A stretch of DNA of 36,147 nucleotides from Bacillota bacterium (GCA_012841305.1 DUVA01000235.1:1-36147); one strand, 5' to 3'; shown: positions 1-8,678, counted from the first letter of the stretch. Program-made: numbers and translations. Notes: generated by a model from the letters alone, not told the origin.

Positions 1-1
1 T

Positions 2-181
2 CTGTCTCTTGTAATAGTGCTTGAGATGACATGGGTAATTACAGCCAGGCGATGCGGAGGGCTTTCCGGAGGGGTGATCTCCCTTGCCACATGCATTGTT
101 ATGGCTACGATAACCATATATATTTTTTTAATTTCAATTATCGCGGTAAGGGTTATGGGGCCGTTATTCTACCAATTATGA
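2..181 (+). CDS. C-terminal end of a membrane protein (partial, runs in from the left)
   Basis: An open frame enters from the left edge and ends with TGA at 179-181, giving about 59 residues without a start codon. The translated tail has a long hydrophobic stretch rich in I, V, A and T (roughly residues 25-50), ending VMGPLFYQL, as expected for the last transmembrane helix of an integral membrane protein. The family is not recognised. It lies on the same strand as the downstream ligase gene, 72 bp before it, so both could belong to one transcription unit. The reading is supported only by frame openness and hydrophobicity; chance openness over 180 bp is possible. Confidence 0.4.
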   Translation: MSLVIVLEMTWVITARRCGGLSGGVISLATCIVMATITIYIFLISIIAVRVMGPLFYQL

Positions 182-253
182 TTCCATACATGTCAAGAAA
201 GGAGCACAGGCAATACCAGGCAGTTCTCGCGCCGGTTTGCCGAGACCGACACT

Positions 254-1192
254 ATGAAAAAGAGAGTTGCGCTAATTTACGGTGGAAAATCTCAAGAGAG
301 AGAAATATCGTTGCTCACGGGGCGGCAAGTAAGTTCTGCACTGGTGGAGAAGGGTTTTCATGTCACAGGACTAGATCTGGATGATAACGTCGTGACCGCG
401 CTTGCGGAAGCCAGGCCTGACGTAGTCTTCATCGCCCTGCACGGGAAGTATGGGGAAGACGGGTGTCTTCAGGGGCTTCTGGACATACTGGGACTTCCGT
501 ACGTAGGATCCGGGGTTCTTGCCAGCGCCTTGGCGATGAACAAAGCAATCTCGAAGAAGCTGTTTAGCCTTGAAGGCCTCCTCTGCCCTAAGGATGTCTT
601 GCTCAGCAGTTGTGCGCTGCGTAAAGCAGGTCTTGAGGGTATGATAGCACAGATTGCAAGAGACATGGCTTATCCGCTGGTGGTAAAACCTAATAAGCAA
701 GGTTCAACCATAGGATTGACTGTAGTCAGGGCTTCTGAGGATCTGGAGAGCTCGATCCTGAACGCATTCAAGTATGATGATGAGGTCTTAGTCGAGGAAT
801 ATATATCCGGCACAGAGATTACCGTCGGCGTATTAGGTAATGATCAACCTCAAGCGCTACCGGTAATTGAAATCCGCTCTGTCACAGGCTTGTATGACTA
901 CGAAGCCAAGTACACTCCTGGCATGAGTGAGCATGTCATTCCTGCTGAAATAGAGGACCATGTCTATAGGACAGTCCAAGAAGGGGCGCTGAAGGCTCAC
1001 AGGGCTCTGGGGTGTCGAGGCATCTCGCGATCCGATTTTATTGTTACACCGGGGAATGAGGCTTATATACTGGAGGTGAATACAATTCCCGGAATGACCC
1101 GAACCAGCCTAATCCCTGATGCTGCAAAGGCTGCAGGAATTGAGTTTCCCGACCTTATTGCTTTCCTTGTGGAACTCGCTCTGGATAATTAG
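254..1192 (+). CDS. ddl: D-alanine--D-alanine ligase
   Basis: This ATP-grasp enzyme joins two D-alanines to make the dipeptide terminus of the peptidoglycan precursor in the cytoplasm. At 312 residues it has the usual Ddl length. The N-terminal signature GGKSQEREISL (residues 10-20) is the family P-loop-like motif. KPNKQGSTIGL (about 145-155) is the ATP-grasp lysine and glycine-rich loop. LEVNTIPGMT (about 271-280) carries the metal- and substrate-binding Glu and Asn, and is followed by the Ser-Leu-Ile-Pro segment typical of the C-terminus. The ATG at 254 gives the conserved MKKRVALIYGG start; the ribosome binding site is weak (GAGA). A separate transcription unit with a sigma-54 activator follows. 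Function is confident from motifs. Confidence 0.95.
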   Translation: MKKRVALIYGGKSQEREISLLTGRQVSSALVEKGFHVTGLDLDDNVVTALAEARPDVVFIALHGKYGEDGCLQGLLDILGLPYVGSGVLASALAMNKAISKKLFSLEGLLCPKDVLLSSCALRKAGLEGMIAQIARDMAYPLVVKPNKQGSTIGLTVVRASEDLESSILNAFKYDDEVLVEEYISGTEITVGVLGNDQPQALPVIEIRSVTGLYDYEAKYTPGMSEHVIPAEIEDHVYRTVQEGALKAHRALGCRGISRSDFIVTPGNEAYILEVNTIPGMTRTSLIPDAAKAAGIEFPDLIAFLVELALDN

Positions 1193-1323
1193 CCGCAGCT
1201 CATCCCATTCCGTTTTGCCGTAGCCGAAAACTTGATAACCCGTTGAAGGAAACTCGGGATCCATCCAGAAAATTAGAGGTAGGACGCCCAAAGATCAGCG
1301 GTCTTGCCCGAGGAGTGATGGTC

Positions 1324-2805
1324 ATGGATGTAATGGGCCCGAGAACTCTCAATTCAAACCTGGACAGCGACTCCGTTCAGCTGCTTCAGAACTTCCATTT
1401 GATTCTTGATTCCATAGATGAAGGAATTCAAGTTGTGGACAGGAACGGAGTAACGGTTTTCTATAACAGAGCGGCAGCGAATCTGGATAATTTGAAGCCT
1501 GAAGAAGTCGTTGGCAAACACGTACTGGAAGTATTCCCTTCGCTATGCCGAGAAACGAGCACGTTGCTTCAGGTGCTCAAAACTGGGCAACCTGTGTCTA
1601 ACAGGGAGCAAACCTTTATGAATTACAAGGGAGATACGATAACTACAGTAAACTCCACCCTGCCTGTAACAGTCGGCGGTAGGCTTATCGGGGCTGTGGA
1701 GGTCTCTCGTGACATCACACTCATACAGGAGATGGCCCACCGTATTGTCGATCTTCAAATGGAGTTGTTCGCGAAGCGCGAAGGCAGGCGAGATATCGGT
1801 TCAGATCGTGCCCATTACACTTTCAAGGACATAATCGGTGAGAGTGAATGTATACTGGATCTGAAACGAAAAGCTGCAAGAGCTGCAGGAAGCACATCAG
1901 CTGTCCTTGTTCACGGTGAAACCGGAACAGGAAAAGAGCTGTTTGTACAGGCTATTCACAACGCCGGCCCCAGGGGGGCGGGGCCGTTTATTGCGCAGAA
2001 TTGTGCAGCGTTTCCCGAAGGACTGCTTGAAGGGATACTGTTCGGAACGACCAAAGGTGGATTTACAGGCGCTTATGACCGGCCCGGCCTTTTTGAGCTG
2101 GCTGACTCAGGCACGATTTTTCTTGATGAGATTGATTCAATGCCTTCCAGCTTACAAGGGAAATTACTGCGTGTCCTTTCAGAGAAGCGCTTGCGTCGTG
2201 TAGGTGACATAAAGGAACGCATGGTAGATGTACGAGTTGTAGCTGCCATGACACGACTGCCCGAGGAAGCGGTTACCATGGGTTTGCTAAGGAATGACCT
2301 GTATTACAGGTTAAACGTCATTTGCCTGGAAATTCCACCGCTTCGAGAAAGGCGCGAGGACATACCCCTCTTGATAGACCACTTTGTTGGGAAGTTCAAT
2401 AATCAGCTAATGATGAATGTAAAAGGTGTCTCAGACGAAGTTTTTCAATTGTTTCTGTCCTATGGTTGGCCGGGCAATGTCCGCGAATTGGAACATGCGA
2501 TTGAAGGCGCCATGCATATGCTGGACGGGGATATGATTCTCTGTGAGCATCTGCCTGATCATATTGGAAAGTCAAGACTTCGACCGAAAGACTCGCCACA
2601 GCCTTTTGATGATATTGTTCAAGATCTGGAATCAGGCGGTGACTTTCGTGAGACTGTCCGAGATTTGGAAAATACTCTTATCCGACGGGCTTTTGCCAAG
2701 GCGGAAGGCAATGTGTCTCAAACTGCCCGCATCCTGGGAATACCTCGCCAAACCCTTCAGTACCGCCTAAGGAGACTCGGTCTACAAGAAGAGAATTACC
2801 GGTAA
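1324..2805 (+). CDS. sigma-54-dependent transcriptional activator with PAS sensor (RocR-like)
   Basis: The protein has an N-terminal PAS domain (about residues 15-125: ILDSIDEGIQVVDRNG and onward) that probably senses a small molecule. A central AAA+ domain drives open-complex formation by sigma-54 RNA polymerase: Walker A GETGTGKE (about 198-205), Walker B TIFLDEID (about 265-272), and the arginine-rich segment LYYRLNV. A Fis-type helix-turn-helix lies at the C-terminus (about 453-490). The sigma-54 contact loop reads GGFTGA (245-250) instead of the canonical GAFTGA. The frame is open from a TTG at 1243, but ATG 1324 is preferred because GAGGAG sits 8 nt upstream. No receiver domain is present, so control is likely by ligand rather than by phosphorylation. 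The next gene pair is a candidate target but no -24/-12 promoter was seen there. Confidence 0.88.
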   Translation: MDVMGPRTLNSNLDSDSVQLLQNFHLILDSIDEGIQVVDRNGVTVFYNRAAANLDNLKPEEVVGKHVLEVFPSLCRETSTLLQVLKTGQPVSNREQTFMNYKGDTITTVNSTLPVTVGGRLIGAVEVSRDITLIQEMAHRIVDLQMELFAKREGRRDIGSDRAHYTFKDIIGESECILDLKRKAARAAGSTSAVLVHGETGTGKELFVQAIHNAGPRGAGPFIAQNCAAFPEGLLEGILFGTTKGGFTGAYDRPGLFELADSGTIFLDEIDSMPSSLQGKLLRVLSEKRLRRVGDIKERMVDVRVVAAMTRLPEEAVTMGLLRNDLYYRLNVICLEIPPLRERREDIPLLIDHFVGKFNNQLMMNVKGVSDEVFQLFLSYGWPGNVRELEHAIEGAMHMLDGDMILCEHLPDHIGKSRLRPKDSPQPFDDIVQDLESGGDFRETVRDLENTLIRRAFAKAEGNVSQTARILGIPRQTLQYRLRRLGLQEENYR

Positions 2806-2854
2806 ATCAGTTACATCTTTGGGAAATGAGGGCACTTGTTTCGCGGTATGCGCC

Positions 2855-2875
2855 TATTATGGCAAGGCCATAATA
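2855..2875. promoter_or_regulatory. perfect 9-3-9 dyad upstream of the AAA+/VWA pair
   Basis: Arms TATTATGGC and GCCATAATA flank the centre AAG with no mismatch. The dyad lies in the 117-bp gap between the activator gene and the preferred start of the AAA+ gene. It could be an operator or activator site for the neighbouring regulator, or a hairpin in the leader RNA. There is no T-tract, so it is not a normal terminator. Confidence 0.5.
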
Positions 2876-2922
2876 TCAATAGCTGCCCACCGATGCCGCG
2901 TTACACTATGGAGGTGCCCATA

Positions 2923-4344
2923 TTGAAAAGATATCGAGACCTTGTGGTACATGAAGGCAATCAATCATTGGTTGATGCCTTGGAAATGTCTGTCTTATCC
3001 CTCATCGCAGGCAGGCCCATTCACGTTCACGTGGAAGGCCTTCGTGGTACAGGCAAAACAACAGTTGTCCGGGCTATGAAGAGTATCCTTCCTTCGATAG
3101 AGCGAATTGCGGGGTGTGCTTACAACTGCGAACCTACTAATCCCCACTGTCCGATTCACAGGAACATGGAATCCGGAGACCTTTCTGTCTTAGGCACAGA
3201 GTATGTCTCTATTCCGTTTCTTGAGATATCTCATGCTGCGAAACTTGGGACTGTTGTCGGCAGCATAGACCTGGCGAGAGTAGTAGACCCGAATCAGCCT
3301 GAAGTAGCTCTATTACCGGGAGCAATACCCAGGGCATATCGGGGCATTATCTTCGTTGATGAGATAAACAGACTCGCAGATACCTCCCCTGAACTTACCG
3401 ACGTCCTTCTTGATGTCATGGGGACAAAACCCGGGCGCCTCCAGGTAGAAGAGACAGGCCTGCCCACGTTTACGCTGCCTGTCATGTGTTGTGTTTGGGC
3501 TGCCAGTAATCCTGATGAAGAGCCGGGCGCGCTTGAAGATATCAGAAGACAATTATCAGATAGGTTCGATTTTGTGGTAAACATGGGACGACCGCAGAAT
3601 CACGATGCAGTAAAGAGGATTTTGTCCGGCTACACCAAAGAGGAGGAATCTATTTGGCTTCAGCACGAAGGTTCTGTCCCTCAGAAGGCAGATGTATTGC
3701 AGAGGATTTCCTTACCGGATGACTTGTCATCACTTCTGGCGGAGCTGTATGTCGGTTTCGGCATAGAAAGCCTGAGAGCTGTAGAAGCGATTTCTCTCGG
3801 CGCAAGGGCCAGGGCTGCAATGAACCTTAGAACCAAAGTGTTACTTGATGATATCAGGGGAGTGCTGGCTATTACCCTTCGCCATCGTGTTGACGGGGCA
3901 ACACTGATGAATATCAGCAAGTTTCTTGATGAGTACGAATCCAGGCGTGGCCGGAATAGGGATCAAGACAGGACTCCTGATGGTTCAGGAGATAACGTAC
4001 ACGATGGACAAACCTGCGAGCAAGATTCGAGAGATTTGGCAGGAAGCGGTGACACTCCTATGAAGCCTGAATCCCTATGGGACAGGCTTATGAAAGGTAT
4101 GGGACTGATTCGCCCTGATTTATCAAGGAGACATCCCGGTATGCAAGGAACCGGGTTTTCGCCCGGTACAGGCGCGTCGCGAGGCCAAGCAGGGCATGGA
4201 CGGCGGTATGCAGCCGGAGGCGGGACAAGTATAGCAGATCCCAGAGATGTGGACGTGTGCGCGCCGCCTGGCAAGGCTAAATCCCTTTTCCACCTTGCAG
4301 GCGGGGATATTCTGTTTACCGAGGAGGACCTCAGGATACGATGA
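2923..4344 (+). CDS. AAA+ ATPase of the magnesium-chelatase subunit I (ChlI/BchI-like, MoxR-related) type
   Basis: The sequence shows Walker A GLRGTGKT (residues 39-46), a cysteine cluster C65-x3-C69-x6-C76-x2-H79 just after it, and Walker B IIFVDEIN (about 142-149). Sensor-type segments follow, including WAASNPDEEPG and LSDRFDF, as in ChlI/BchI ATPases. The last 120 residues or so are polar and glycine-rich, probably a flexible tail. The frame is open from TTG 2836; TTG 2923 is preferred because GGAGG lies 8 nt upstream, which gives about 473 residues. The stop overlaps the next gene's ATG by 4 bp (ATGA), so the two are translationally coupled. In the family such ATPases remodel or insert metal into a target with a VWA partner. 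No porphyrin-binding H subunit or tetrapyrrole gene is nearby, so the substrate is unknown. Confidence 0.8.
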   Translation: MKRYRDLVVHEGNQSLVDALEMSVLSLIAGRPIHVHVEGLRGTGKTTVVRAMKSILPSIERIAGCAYNCEPTNPHCPIHRNMESGDLSVLGTEYVSIPFLEISHAAKLGTVVGSIDLARVVDPNQPEVALLPGAIPRAYRGIIFVDEINRLADTSPELTDVLLDVMGTKPGRLQVEETGLPTFTLPVMCCVWAASNPDEEPGALEDIRRQLSDRFDFVVNMGRPQNHDAVKRILSGYTKEEESIWLQHEGSVPQKADVLQRISLPDDLSSLLAELYVGFGIESLRAVEAISLGARARAAMNLRTKVLLDDIRGVLAITLRHRVDGATLMNISKFLDEYESRRGRNRDQDRTPDGSGDNVHDGQTCEQDSRDLAGSGDTPMKPESLWDRLMKGMGLIRPDLSRRHPGMQGTGFSPGTGASRGQAGHGRRYAAGGGTSIADPRDVDVCAPPGKAKSLFHLAGGDILFTEEDLRIR

Positions 4345-6113
4345 ATGATTTCCGCCACTTGGCCTTCTTGCGATATGACAGTCACCGCCTGGTCAAGTCT
4401 ATGCTGACTGAGTTTCGGATGGGACGAGGCCTTAGGATTGGTGAGACTACTGTAATCAGCCGGAGAGTGCATGTAATCTATCCACAAGAACCTGAGGAAG
4501 TCAAGATTATCATTAATCAGGATGCAGGGTGTGCCTTCTACTCGAGGCTGAAGAAGAACGAAATATTGCACGTTGATACCTTCCACGAAATCGGTGAGAT
4601 TGATCATAGAAAAATTGCAGAAGCAATTAAACAGGCTGTACATGAGTATTTCCGAAATCCTATGCTCCATCATGGCAGAGGGCTCCTATTCCCTACAGCA
4701 GGAGAACTCCTGGATCTCATTGATATGCAGACAGGGAGCGGCGGGGGTAGAGTCAGCGGCTCTCTGAATTATGGTAGAAAATATTCTTTGAGAAAAGCCC
4801 ACTATAATCATGTGCACCTGGCTGCTATGTTACCTGATAACTGCCTGGCAGTCGTGTTCTATATTGTCAGTGCCATAGAAGAAGAGCTTACGAATCAGGG
4901 AATTGAGATCCGCAAAGTGGAGCGCATATTTCACTTGGAAGGGAAGGGAAAGGCTGACCTTTCTCCGTATTCCAGCATTTTTGACTCACACCTGAATGAG
5001 ACAGGGAGGAGGCCGGCTGACCGAGATTGGAAGTCTCTGAATCAGGAATCCCGTGTGGACGCCGTAGCATCCATGGCAGAAGAGTTCGGCGGAAGGGTCA
5101 ACATGGCAAAACTCCTTGAAAGCCTTACATCGTCAGGTAGTATTCCTCCGGATATTCGCTCAGATGTGGGAGATCTGGATGAGGTTATAGAAAGGCTTAC
5201 CTTCTTGCAACTCATAGGACGCGAGATGGGCAAGTTTGCGCTGACTCCGAAAGGCACGGAAGTACAGAGCATCCTGACTTCATATGCTTCAGAGATTGAA
5301 GCTGCAATCAGGCGACTTATAAGGAAAATGCCGATTGTAAGAAGGTTTCCTCAACATGAAGAAGGCCGGTTCCGCAAGAAAGCCCAGGGAGACGCGCCGA
5401 GAATTGCAAAGACTGCGAGGCGCCTCAGAGAAGGCGAGTGGTGTGACACTATAGCTATTCCGGAGACAGTTGTCACTTCTTTGGTAAGACGCAAGACGCT
5501 GGAGGGCACTCCGCCCGGATTTCTACGTGAAGACATACAGGTTTACCGGCGTCGTCCCCTAAGCCCGCCGGAAATCTGCCTTTTGATAGATGCCAGCGCG
5601 AGTATGGTAGGGAGACGGATTCGAGCTGCAAAGTATCTGATACGCCACTTGACTATGGCGTGTAGGGTAAAAATCAGCGTATTAACGTTTCAAGAGCGCG
5701 ACGTGAAGATCCACATTGCGTCTACCAGATCGAAAAAAGCAATTGAAGAAGGAGTGAAGAGAATCCAACCCCAAGGCCTGACTCCACTTGCGGCAGGTAT
5801 AGCCGATACATTGGAGTTCATCAAGGCAAGAAAACTAAAAGACGTCCTTCTTATCCTGATAACAGACGGTATTCCCACTATGAATCGCTGGACTGCGGAT
5901 CCTGCAAGAGACGCTCTCACAGCTGCAAAATCCATAGCTGACAAAAAGATCACGTTCATGTGCGTAGGCCTTCAGCCGAACCGCGACTTTCTTTCTCGCC
6001 TCGTCGACGTGGCTCATGGTAAACTCTATATAGTGGACGAATTTGACAAGGATATTCTAGTGAACCTGGTAAGAGCCGGAAGACGAGAAAGCGCCAAGGG
6101 CGGTCATCGCTGA
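4341..6113 (+). CDS. VWA-domain protein, partner of the upstream AAA+ ATPase (ChlD-like C-terminus)
   Basis: The protein has 590 residues. The C-terminal third is a von Willebrand A domain with a complete MIDAS: DASAS (417-421), T481 in GLTPLA, and D509 in ITDG. The N-terminal 400 residues have no AAA module, unlike true ChlD, and are not recognised. They include a segment resembling a winged helix (about 290-325: FLQLIGREMGKFALTPKG). The gene starts inside the stop of the AAA+ gene (ATGA), a strong sign of equimolar production and a physical complex. By family analogy the VWA protein links the ATPase to its client through a metal-bridged contact. Cytoplasmic location is inferred from the lack of signal or membrane segments. 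The client is unknown. Confidence 0.75.
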   Translation: MNDFRHLAFLRYDSHRLVKSMLTEFRMGRGLRIGETTVISRRVHVIYPQEPEEVKIIINQDAGCAFYSRLKKNEILHVDTFHEIGEIDHRKIAEAIKQAVHEYFRNPMLHHGRGLLFPTAGELLDLIDMQTGSGGGRVSGSLNYGRKYSLRKAHYNHVHLAAMLPDNCLAVVFYIVSAIEEELTNQGIEIRKVERIFHLEGKGKADLSPYSSIFDSHLNETGRRPADRDWKSLNQESRVDAVASMAEEFGGRVNMAKLLESLTSSGSIPPDIRSDVGDLDEVIERLTFLQLIGREMGKFALTPKGTEVQSILTSYASEIEAAIRRLIRKMPIVRRFPQHEEGRFRKKAQGDAPRIAKTARRLREGEWCDTIAIPETVVTSLVRRKTLEGTPPGFLREDIQVYRRRPLSPPEICLLIDASASMVGRRIRAAKYLIRHLTMACRVKISVLTFQERDVKIHIASTRSKKAIEEGVKRIQPQGLTPLAAGIADTLEFIKARKLKDVLLILITDGIPTMNRWTADPARDALTAAKSIADKKITFMCVGLQPNRDFLSRLVDVAHGKLYIVDEFDKDILVNLVRAGRRESAKGGHR

Positions 6114-6134
6114 AGGCAGGATTTCCTCGGTTAC

Positions 6135-6161
6135 TTGACGAATATCCCCAAAACATATATT
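6135..6161 (+). promoter_or_regulatory. possible sigma-A promoter before the LapA-like gene
   Basis: TTGACG (6135-6140) and TATATT (6156-6161) are separated by 15 bp, shorter than the usual 17. Alternative spacing gives a poorer -10. It lies in the 79-bp gap after the VWA gene. Weak evidence. Confidence 0.25.
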
Positions 6162-6192
6162 CGGCCACCCTCATACTTTTTCAAGTTAGGAG

Positions 6193-6642
6193 ATGATATC
6201 GTTGCTTGCCGTAGCCATATTGGCGTTGGCATTTGCCGTTCTTGTGGCAATGTTCGCCATTCAAAACTCTACTCTGGTATCCATCTCATTTTTTAAGTGG
6301 CAGCTTGTAGATATTTCCTTAGCAGTAGTAATCTTGGGCTCTGCAGCAGCAGGCGCGCTTGCCGTAGGCTTGTTTACTTTCGTCAGAGAAATCGGACTCA
6401 GGCTTTCACTTAGGTCATGTAACGCCAGATTAGATGCGGTTGCCAAGGAACTGGATGAAACGCGAGAAGACAGTGTCCGCTTAGGCAAAGAGGTTGAAAG
6501 GCTGAAAGAGGGGATTCATGCCAAGACCAAGGAGCTTGAGACTGAACAAAGGCGCGTATCAGCTCTTCAGGTTGAATTGGAAGCCACGCAAGCCATGGAG
6601 ATCCTTCCTGAACCCCAAGGCGGTGAGAGCGAGAAGATGTAA
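6193..6642 (+). CDS. LapA-domain (DUF1049) small membrane protein with coiled-coil tail
   Basis: This is a protein of about 149 residues. Two hydrophobic segments (about 2-22 and 40-65) flank the AIQNSTLVSISFFKWQL motif typical of the LapA/DUF1049 family. From about residue 75 a charged heptad-like region (ELDETRED to EVERLKEG) predicts a cytoplasmic coiled coil. The family is membrane-anchored; in Gram-negatives LapA works with LapB in LPS control, a role that cannot apply in a Gram-positive cell envelope, so function here is unknown. GGAG directly abuts ATG 6193, so TTG 6202, nine bases beyond, may be the real start. A terminator-like repeat follows the gene. Confidence 0.7.
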   Translation: MISLLAVAILALAFAVLVAMFAIQNSTLVSISFFKWQLVDISLAVVILGSAAAGALAVGLFTFVREIGLRLSLRSCNARLDAVAKELDETREDSVRLGKEVERLKEGIHAKTKELETEQRRVSALQVELEATQAMEILPEPQGGESEKM

Positions 6643-6719
6643 AGCATGTCACCCAAGTAGATCACAACAAGTAATCGCCGGTTTCGGAAAGTAAACGTAC
6701 CGTTCAGGGTTGCCTTGAC

Positions 6720-6752
6720 AAAATCCGGCCTGTAGGCTAGTGGCCGAATTTT
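6720..6752 (+). terminator. inverted repeat with T-tract, likely terminator of the preceding unit
   Basis: Arms AAAATCCGGCC and GGCCGAATTTT pair at 10 of 11 positions around an 11-nt loop. The A-rich left and T-rich right ends make it usable as a bidirectional intrinsic terminator. It lies 78 bp after the LapA-like gene and about 100 bp before recJ. Confidence 0.55.
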
Positions 6753-6858
6753 GACACCCCTCGTTGCAATCACCGACAACCTGAGACCTCAGAAAACGAG
6801 CGAAGACTAATGAAGTTATACTTAGGTGGATAGGATGAAGTAGTTGGGGAGTGAGAGA

Positions 6859-8598
6859 TTGACTAGTTGTGTGTGGAAGCTATCAGAAATGCCTGAAGAA
6901 GCCCGGGCAAGAAGTAAGATTATCAGTGGTGCTCTGGGTATTCCATCACTTGTGGCGGATTTGATGGTACAGAGAGGAATCGAGAACACAAGTGATGCTG
7001 AGGCGTTTCTGAGGGCGGATCTTATGGATCTTGAAGACCCGAACCTTCTCAAGGATATGGAGAAGGCGGTAGAAAGAATAATTCGCGGGATGGAAGAGGG
7101 CGAGAAAATCGTAGTGTACGGTGACTATGATGTGGACGGCATTACGTCCATATGCGTCCTCGTGGATGTTCTCGCAAGTCTTGGAGCAAACATCGACTAT
7201 TATATACCTGACCGTGTTGACGAAGGATACGGAATGAATTCTGAGGCAGTCAGGAGTATAGCAAAAGACGGCGCATCCCTGTTGATTACAGTGGATTGCG
7301 GTATTACGGCATTCCTTGAGGTTCAGCTTGCACAGAGTCTTGGTATGGACGTGATTGTTACAGACCATCATGAACCCCATGGAGAGATCCCGTCGGCAGT
7401 TGCAGTGATTAACCCTAAGCGCCATGATGAGCTCTACCCTTTTCGAGATCTTGCAGGGGTAGGTGTGGCGTATAAACTGGCTCAGGCCCTTCTGATGGCT
7501 GTCAAAGGCACACCGGAGGCGTCGACCCCGGCTGACTGTCTTCTCGATCTTGTCGCCCTGGGAACTATTGCTGATGTGTCTCCCCTTGTCGGGGAAAACA
7601 GGGTATTCGCAAAGCAAGGCCTGGCAAAGATTAACCGAACTGAGAATTTGGGGCTGCAATCTCTGATCCAAGTCTGTGGCCTTAGAGACCGCATGATTAC
7701 TGCAGGAACCGTAGGGTTTGTACTTGCCCCGCGCCTTAACGCCGCAGGCAGAATTGGCGATGCTTCGCTTTGCGTAGAACTCTTGTTGACTGATTCACCG
7801 GAAAGAGCTATGGCTATCGCTGAGTTCCTGGACAAGGTCAACTCAGAGAGACAAGAGATGGAAATGAAGATATTCAAGGAAGCTTCGTCCATGGTGGAAA
7901 CCTGTGGCGGCCAGCCTATTGACAGTGTCCTTGTCCTCGCGAATGAAGGATGGCATCCGGGAGTAATCGGTATTGTCGCGTCCAGGCTTGTAGAGGAATT
8001 CAATCGTCCTACGATCTTGATATCTCTTGACGGTGATGAAGGAAGAGGTTCCGGGAGGAGCATCCCTGAATTCGACTTATATAAAGCGCTTTCTCTTTGC
8101 TCCGACACGCTCCTGCGTTTCGGAGGGCATAAATATGCCGCGGGAATCGCTGTATCCCGCCATGCGATAGATGGATTCCGTGAGGAAATAAACGAAGTGG
8201 GACGGAGCGTTCTTTCGGAAGATGATTTTCTGCCCAAGGTCTTTTGCCATCAGGAGCTGGCCTTAGATGAAATCGACTTAGAAGTCGCAAAGGGTATTGC
8301 TATGTTGGCGCCTTTTGGAGTTGCCAACCCGACACCTGTGTTTCTTTCAACCGAAGTCATGCTCAAGGAGTACCGGGGCGTTGGGGCAGGCGGGAGGCAT
8401 TTGAAGTTAAGGCTTTCCCAAGTAGGCAGAGAACATGACGGTATAGGATTCGACTTAGGCCATCTGACATCACAAATGTATTCGCACCGCGTAACGGCAA
8501 TTGACATAATCTACACAATTGAGGTTAACGAATGGAATGGAATAATCCGGCCGCAACTTAACGTAAAAGGTTTGAGAGTCGCTGAAAATCACGACTAA
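6859..8598 (+). CDS. recJ: single-stranded-DNA-specific 5'-3' exonuclease RecJ
   Basis: RecJ degrades single-stranded DNA 5' to 3' during recombinational and mismatch repair. The DHH phosphoesterase core is complete: DYDVDG (89-94), DCG beginning D146, DHH (169-171), and the linker motifs LAGVGVAYKLAQAL and LVALGTIADV. LAPRLNAAGRI precedes the DHHA1 domain, whose GGHKYAAGI lies at about 422-430. The C-terminal OB-like region (about 470-579) is present, so this is a full-length short RecJ. The frame is open from TTG 6844, but TTG 6859 is preferred because GGGGAG lies 7 nt upstream. Rel follows 95 bp downstream, the usual recJ-relA order of Firmicutes. Confidence 0.93.
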   Translation: MTSCVWKLSEMPEEARARSKIISGALGIPSLVADLMVQRGIENTSDAEAFLRADLMDLEDPNLLKDMEKAVERIIRGMEEGEKIVVYGDYDVDGITSICVLVDVLASLGANIDYYIPDRVDEGYGMNSEAVRSIAKDGASLLITVDCGITAFLEVQLAQSLGMDVIVTDHHEPHGEIPSAVAVINPKRHDELYPFRDLAGVGVAYKLAQALLMAVKGTPEASTPADCLLDLVALGTIADVSPLVGENRVFAKQGLAKINRTENLGLQSLIQVCGLRDRMITAGTVGFVLAPRLNAAGRIGDASLCVELLLTDSPERAMAIAEFLDKVNSERQEMEMKIFKEASSMVETCGGQPIDSVLVLANEGWHPGVIGIVASRLVEEFNRPTILISLDGDEGRGSGRSIPEFDLYKALSLCSDTLLRFGGHKYAAGIAVSRHAIDGFREEINEVGRSVLSEDDFLPKVFCHQELALDEIDLEVAKGIAMLAPFGVANPTPVFLSTEVMLKEYRGVGAGGRHLKLRLSQVGREHDGIGFDLGHLTSQMYSHRVTAIDIIYTIEVNEWNGIIRPQLNVKGLRVAENHD

Positions 8599-8610
8599 TT
8601 GATGTATAAT
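8582..8610 (+). promoter_or_regulatory. candidate promoter for rel
   Basis: A consensus TATAAT (8605-8610) is preceded after 17 bp by CTGAAA (8582-8587), a 4/6 match to the -35 box. It overlaps the end of recJ and would give a leader of about 75 nt for rel. Confidence 0.4.
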
Positions 8611-8651
8611 TGATAAAAGGTATACAAGCCGGAAGATGGCTGAATAAGTCG

Positions 8652-8678
8652 CTCGGCCAAAGGAACATCCGGGCCGAG
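8652..8678 (+). promoter_or_regulatory. leader hairpin before the rel ribosome binding site
   Basis: CTCGGCC (8652-8658) and GGCCGAG (8672-8678) form a perfect 7-bp GC-rich stem with a 13-nt loop, ending 4 nt before the AGGTGG ribosome binding site. There is no T-tract, so it may modulate translation or mRNA stability rather than terminate. Confidence 0.4.

Noticed and set aside
2876-2922. Sigma-54 (-24/-12) promoter before the AAA+ gene
   Set aside because: No GG-N10-GC pair with the required flanks was found between the dyad and the start.
3963-4673. 236-codon minus-strand ORF
   Set aside because: It is a shadow of the ATPase tail and the start of the VWA gene, whose coding sense is established by motifs and coupling.
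6715-6720. TTGACA as a -35 box for recJ
   Set aside because: No good -10 follows at 16-18 bp and the hexamer overlaps the left arm of a terminator-like inverted repeat.
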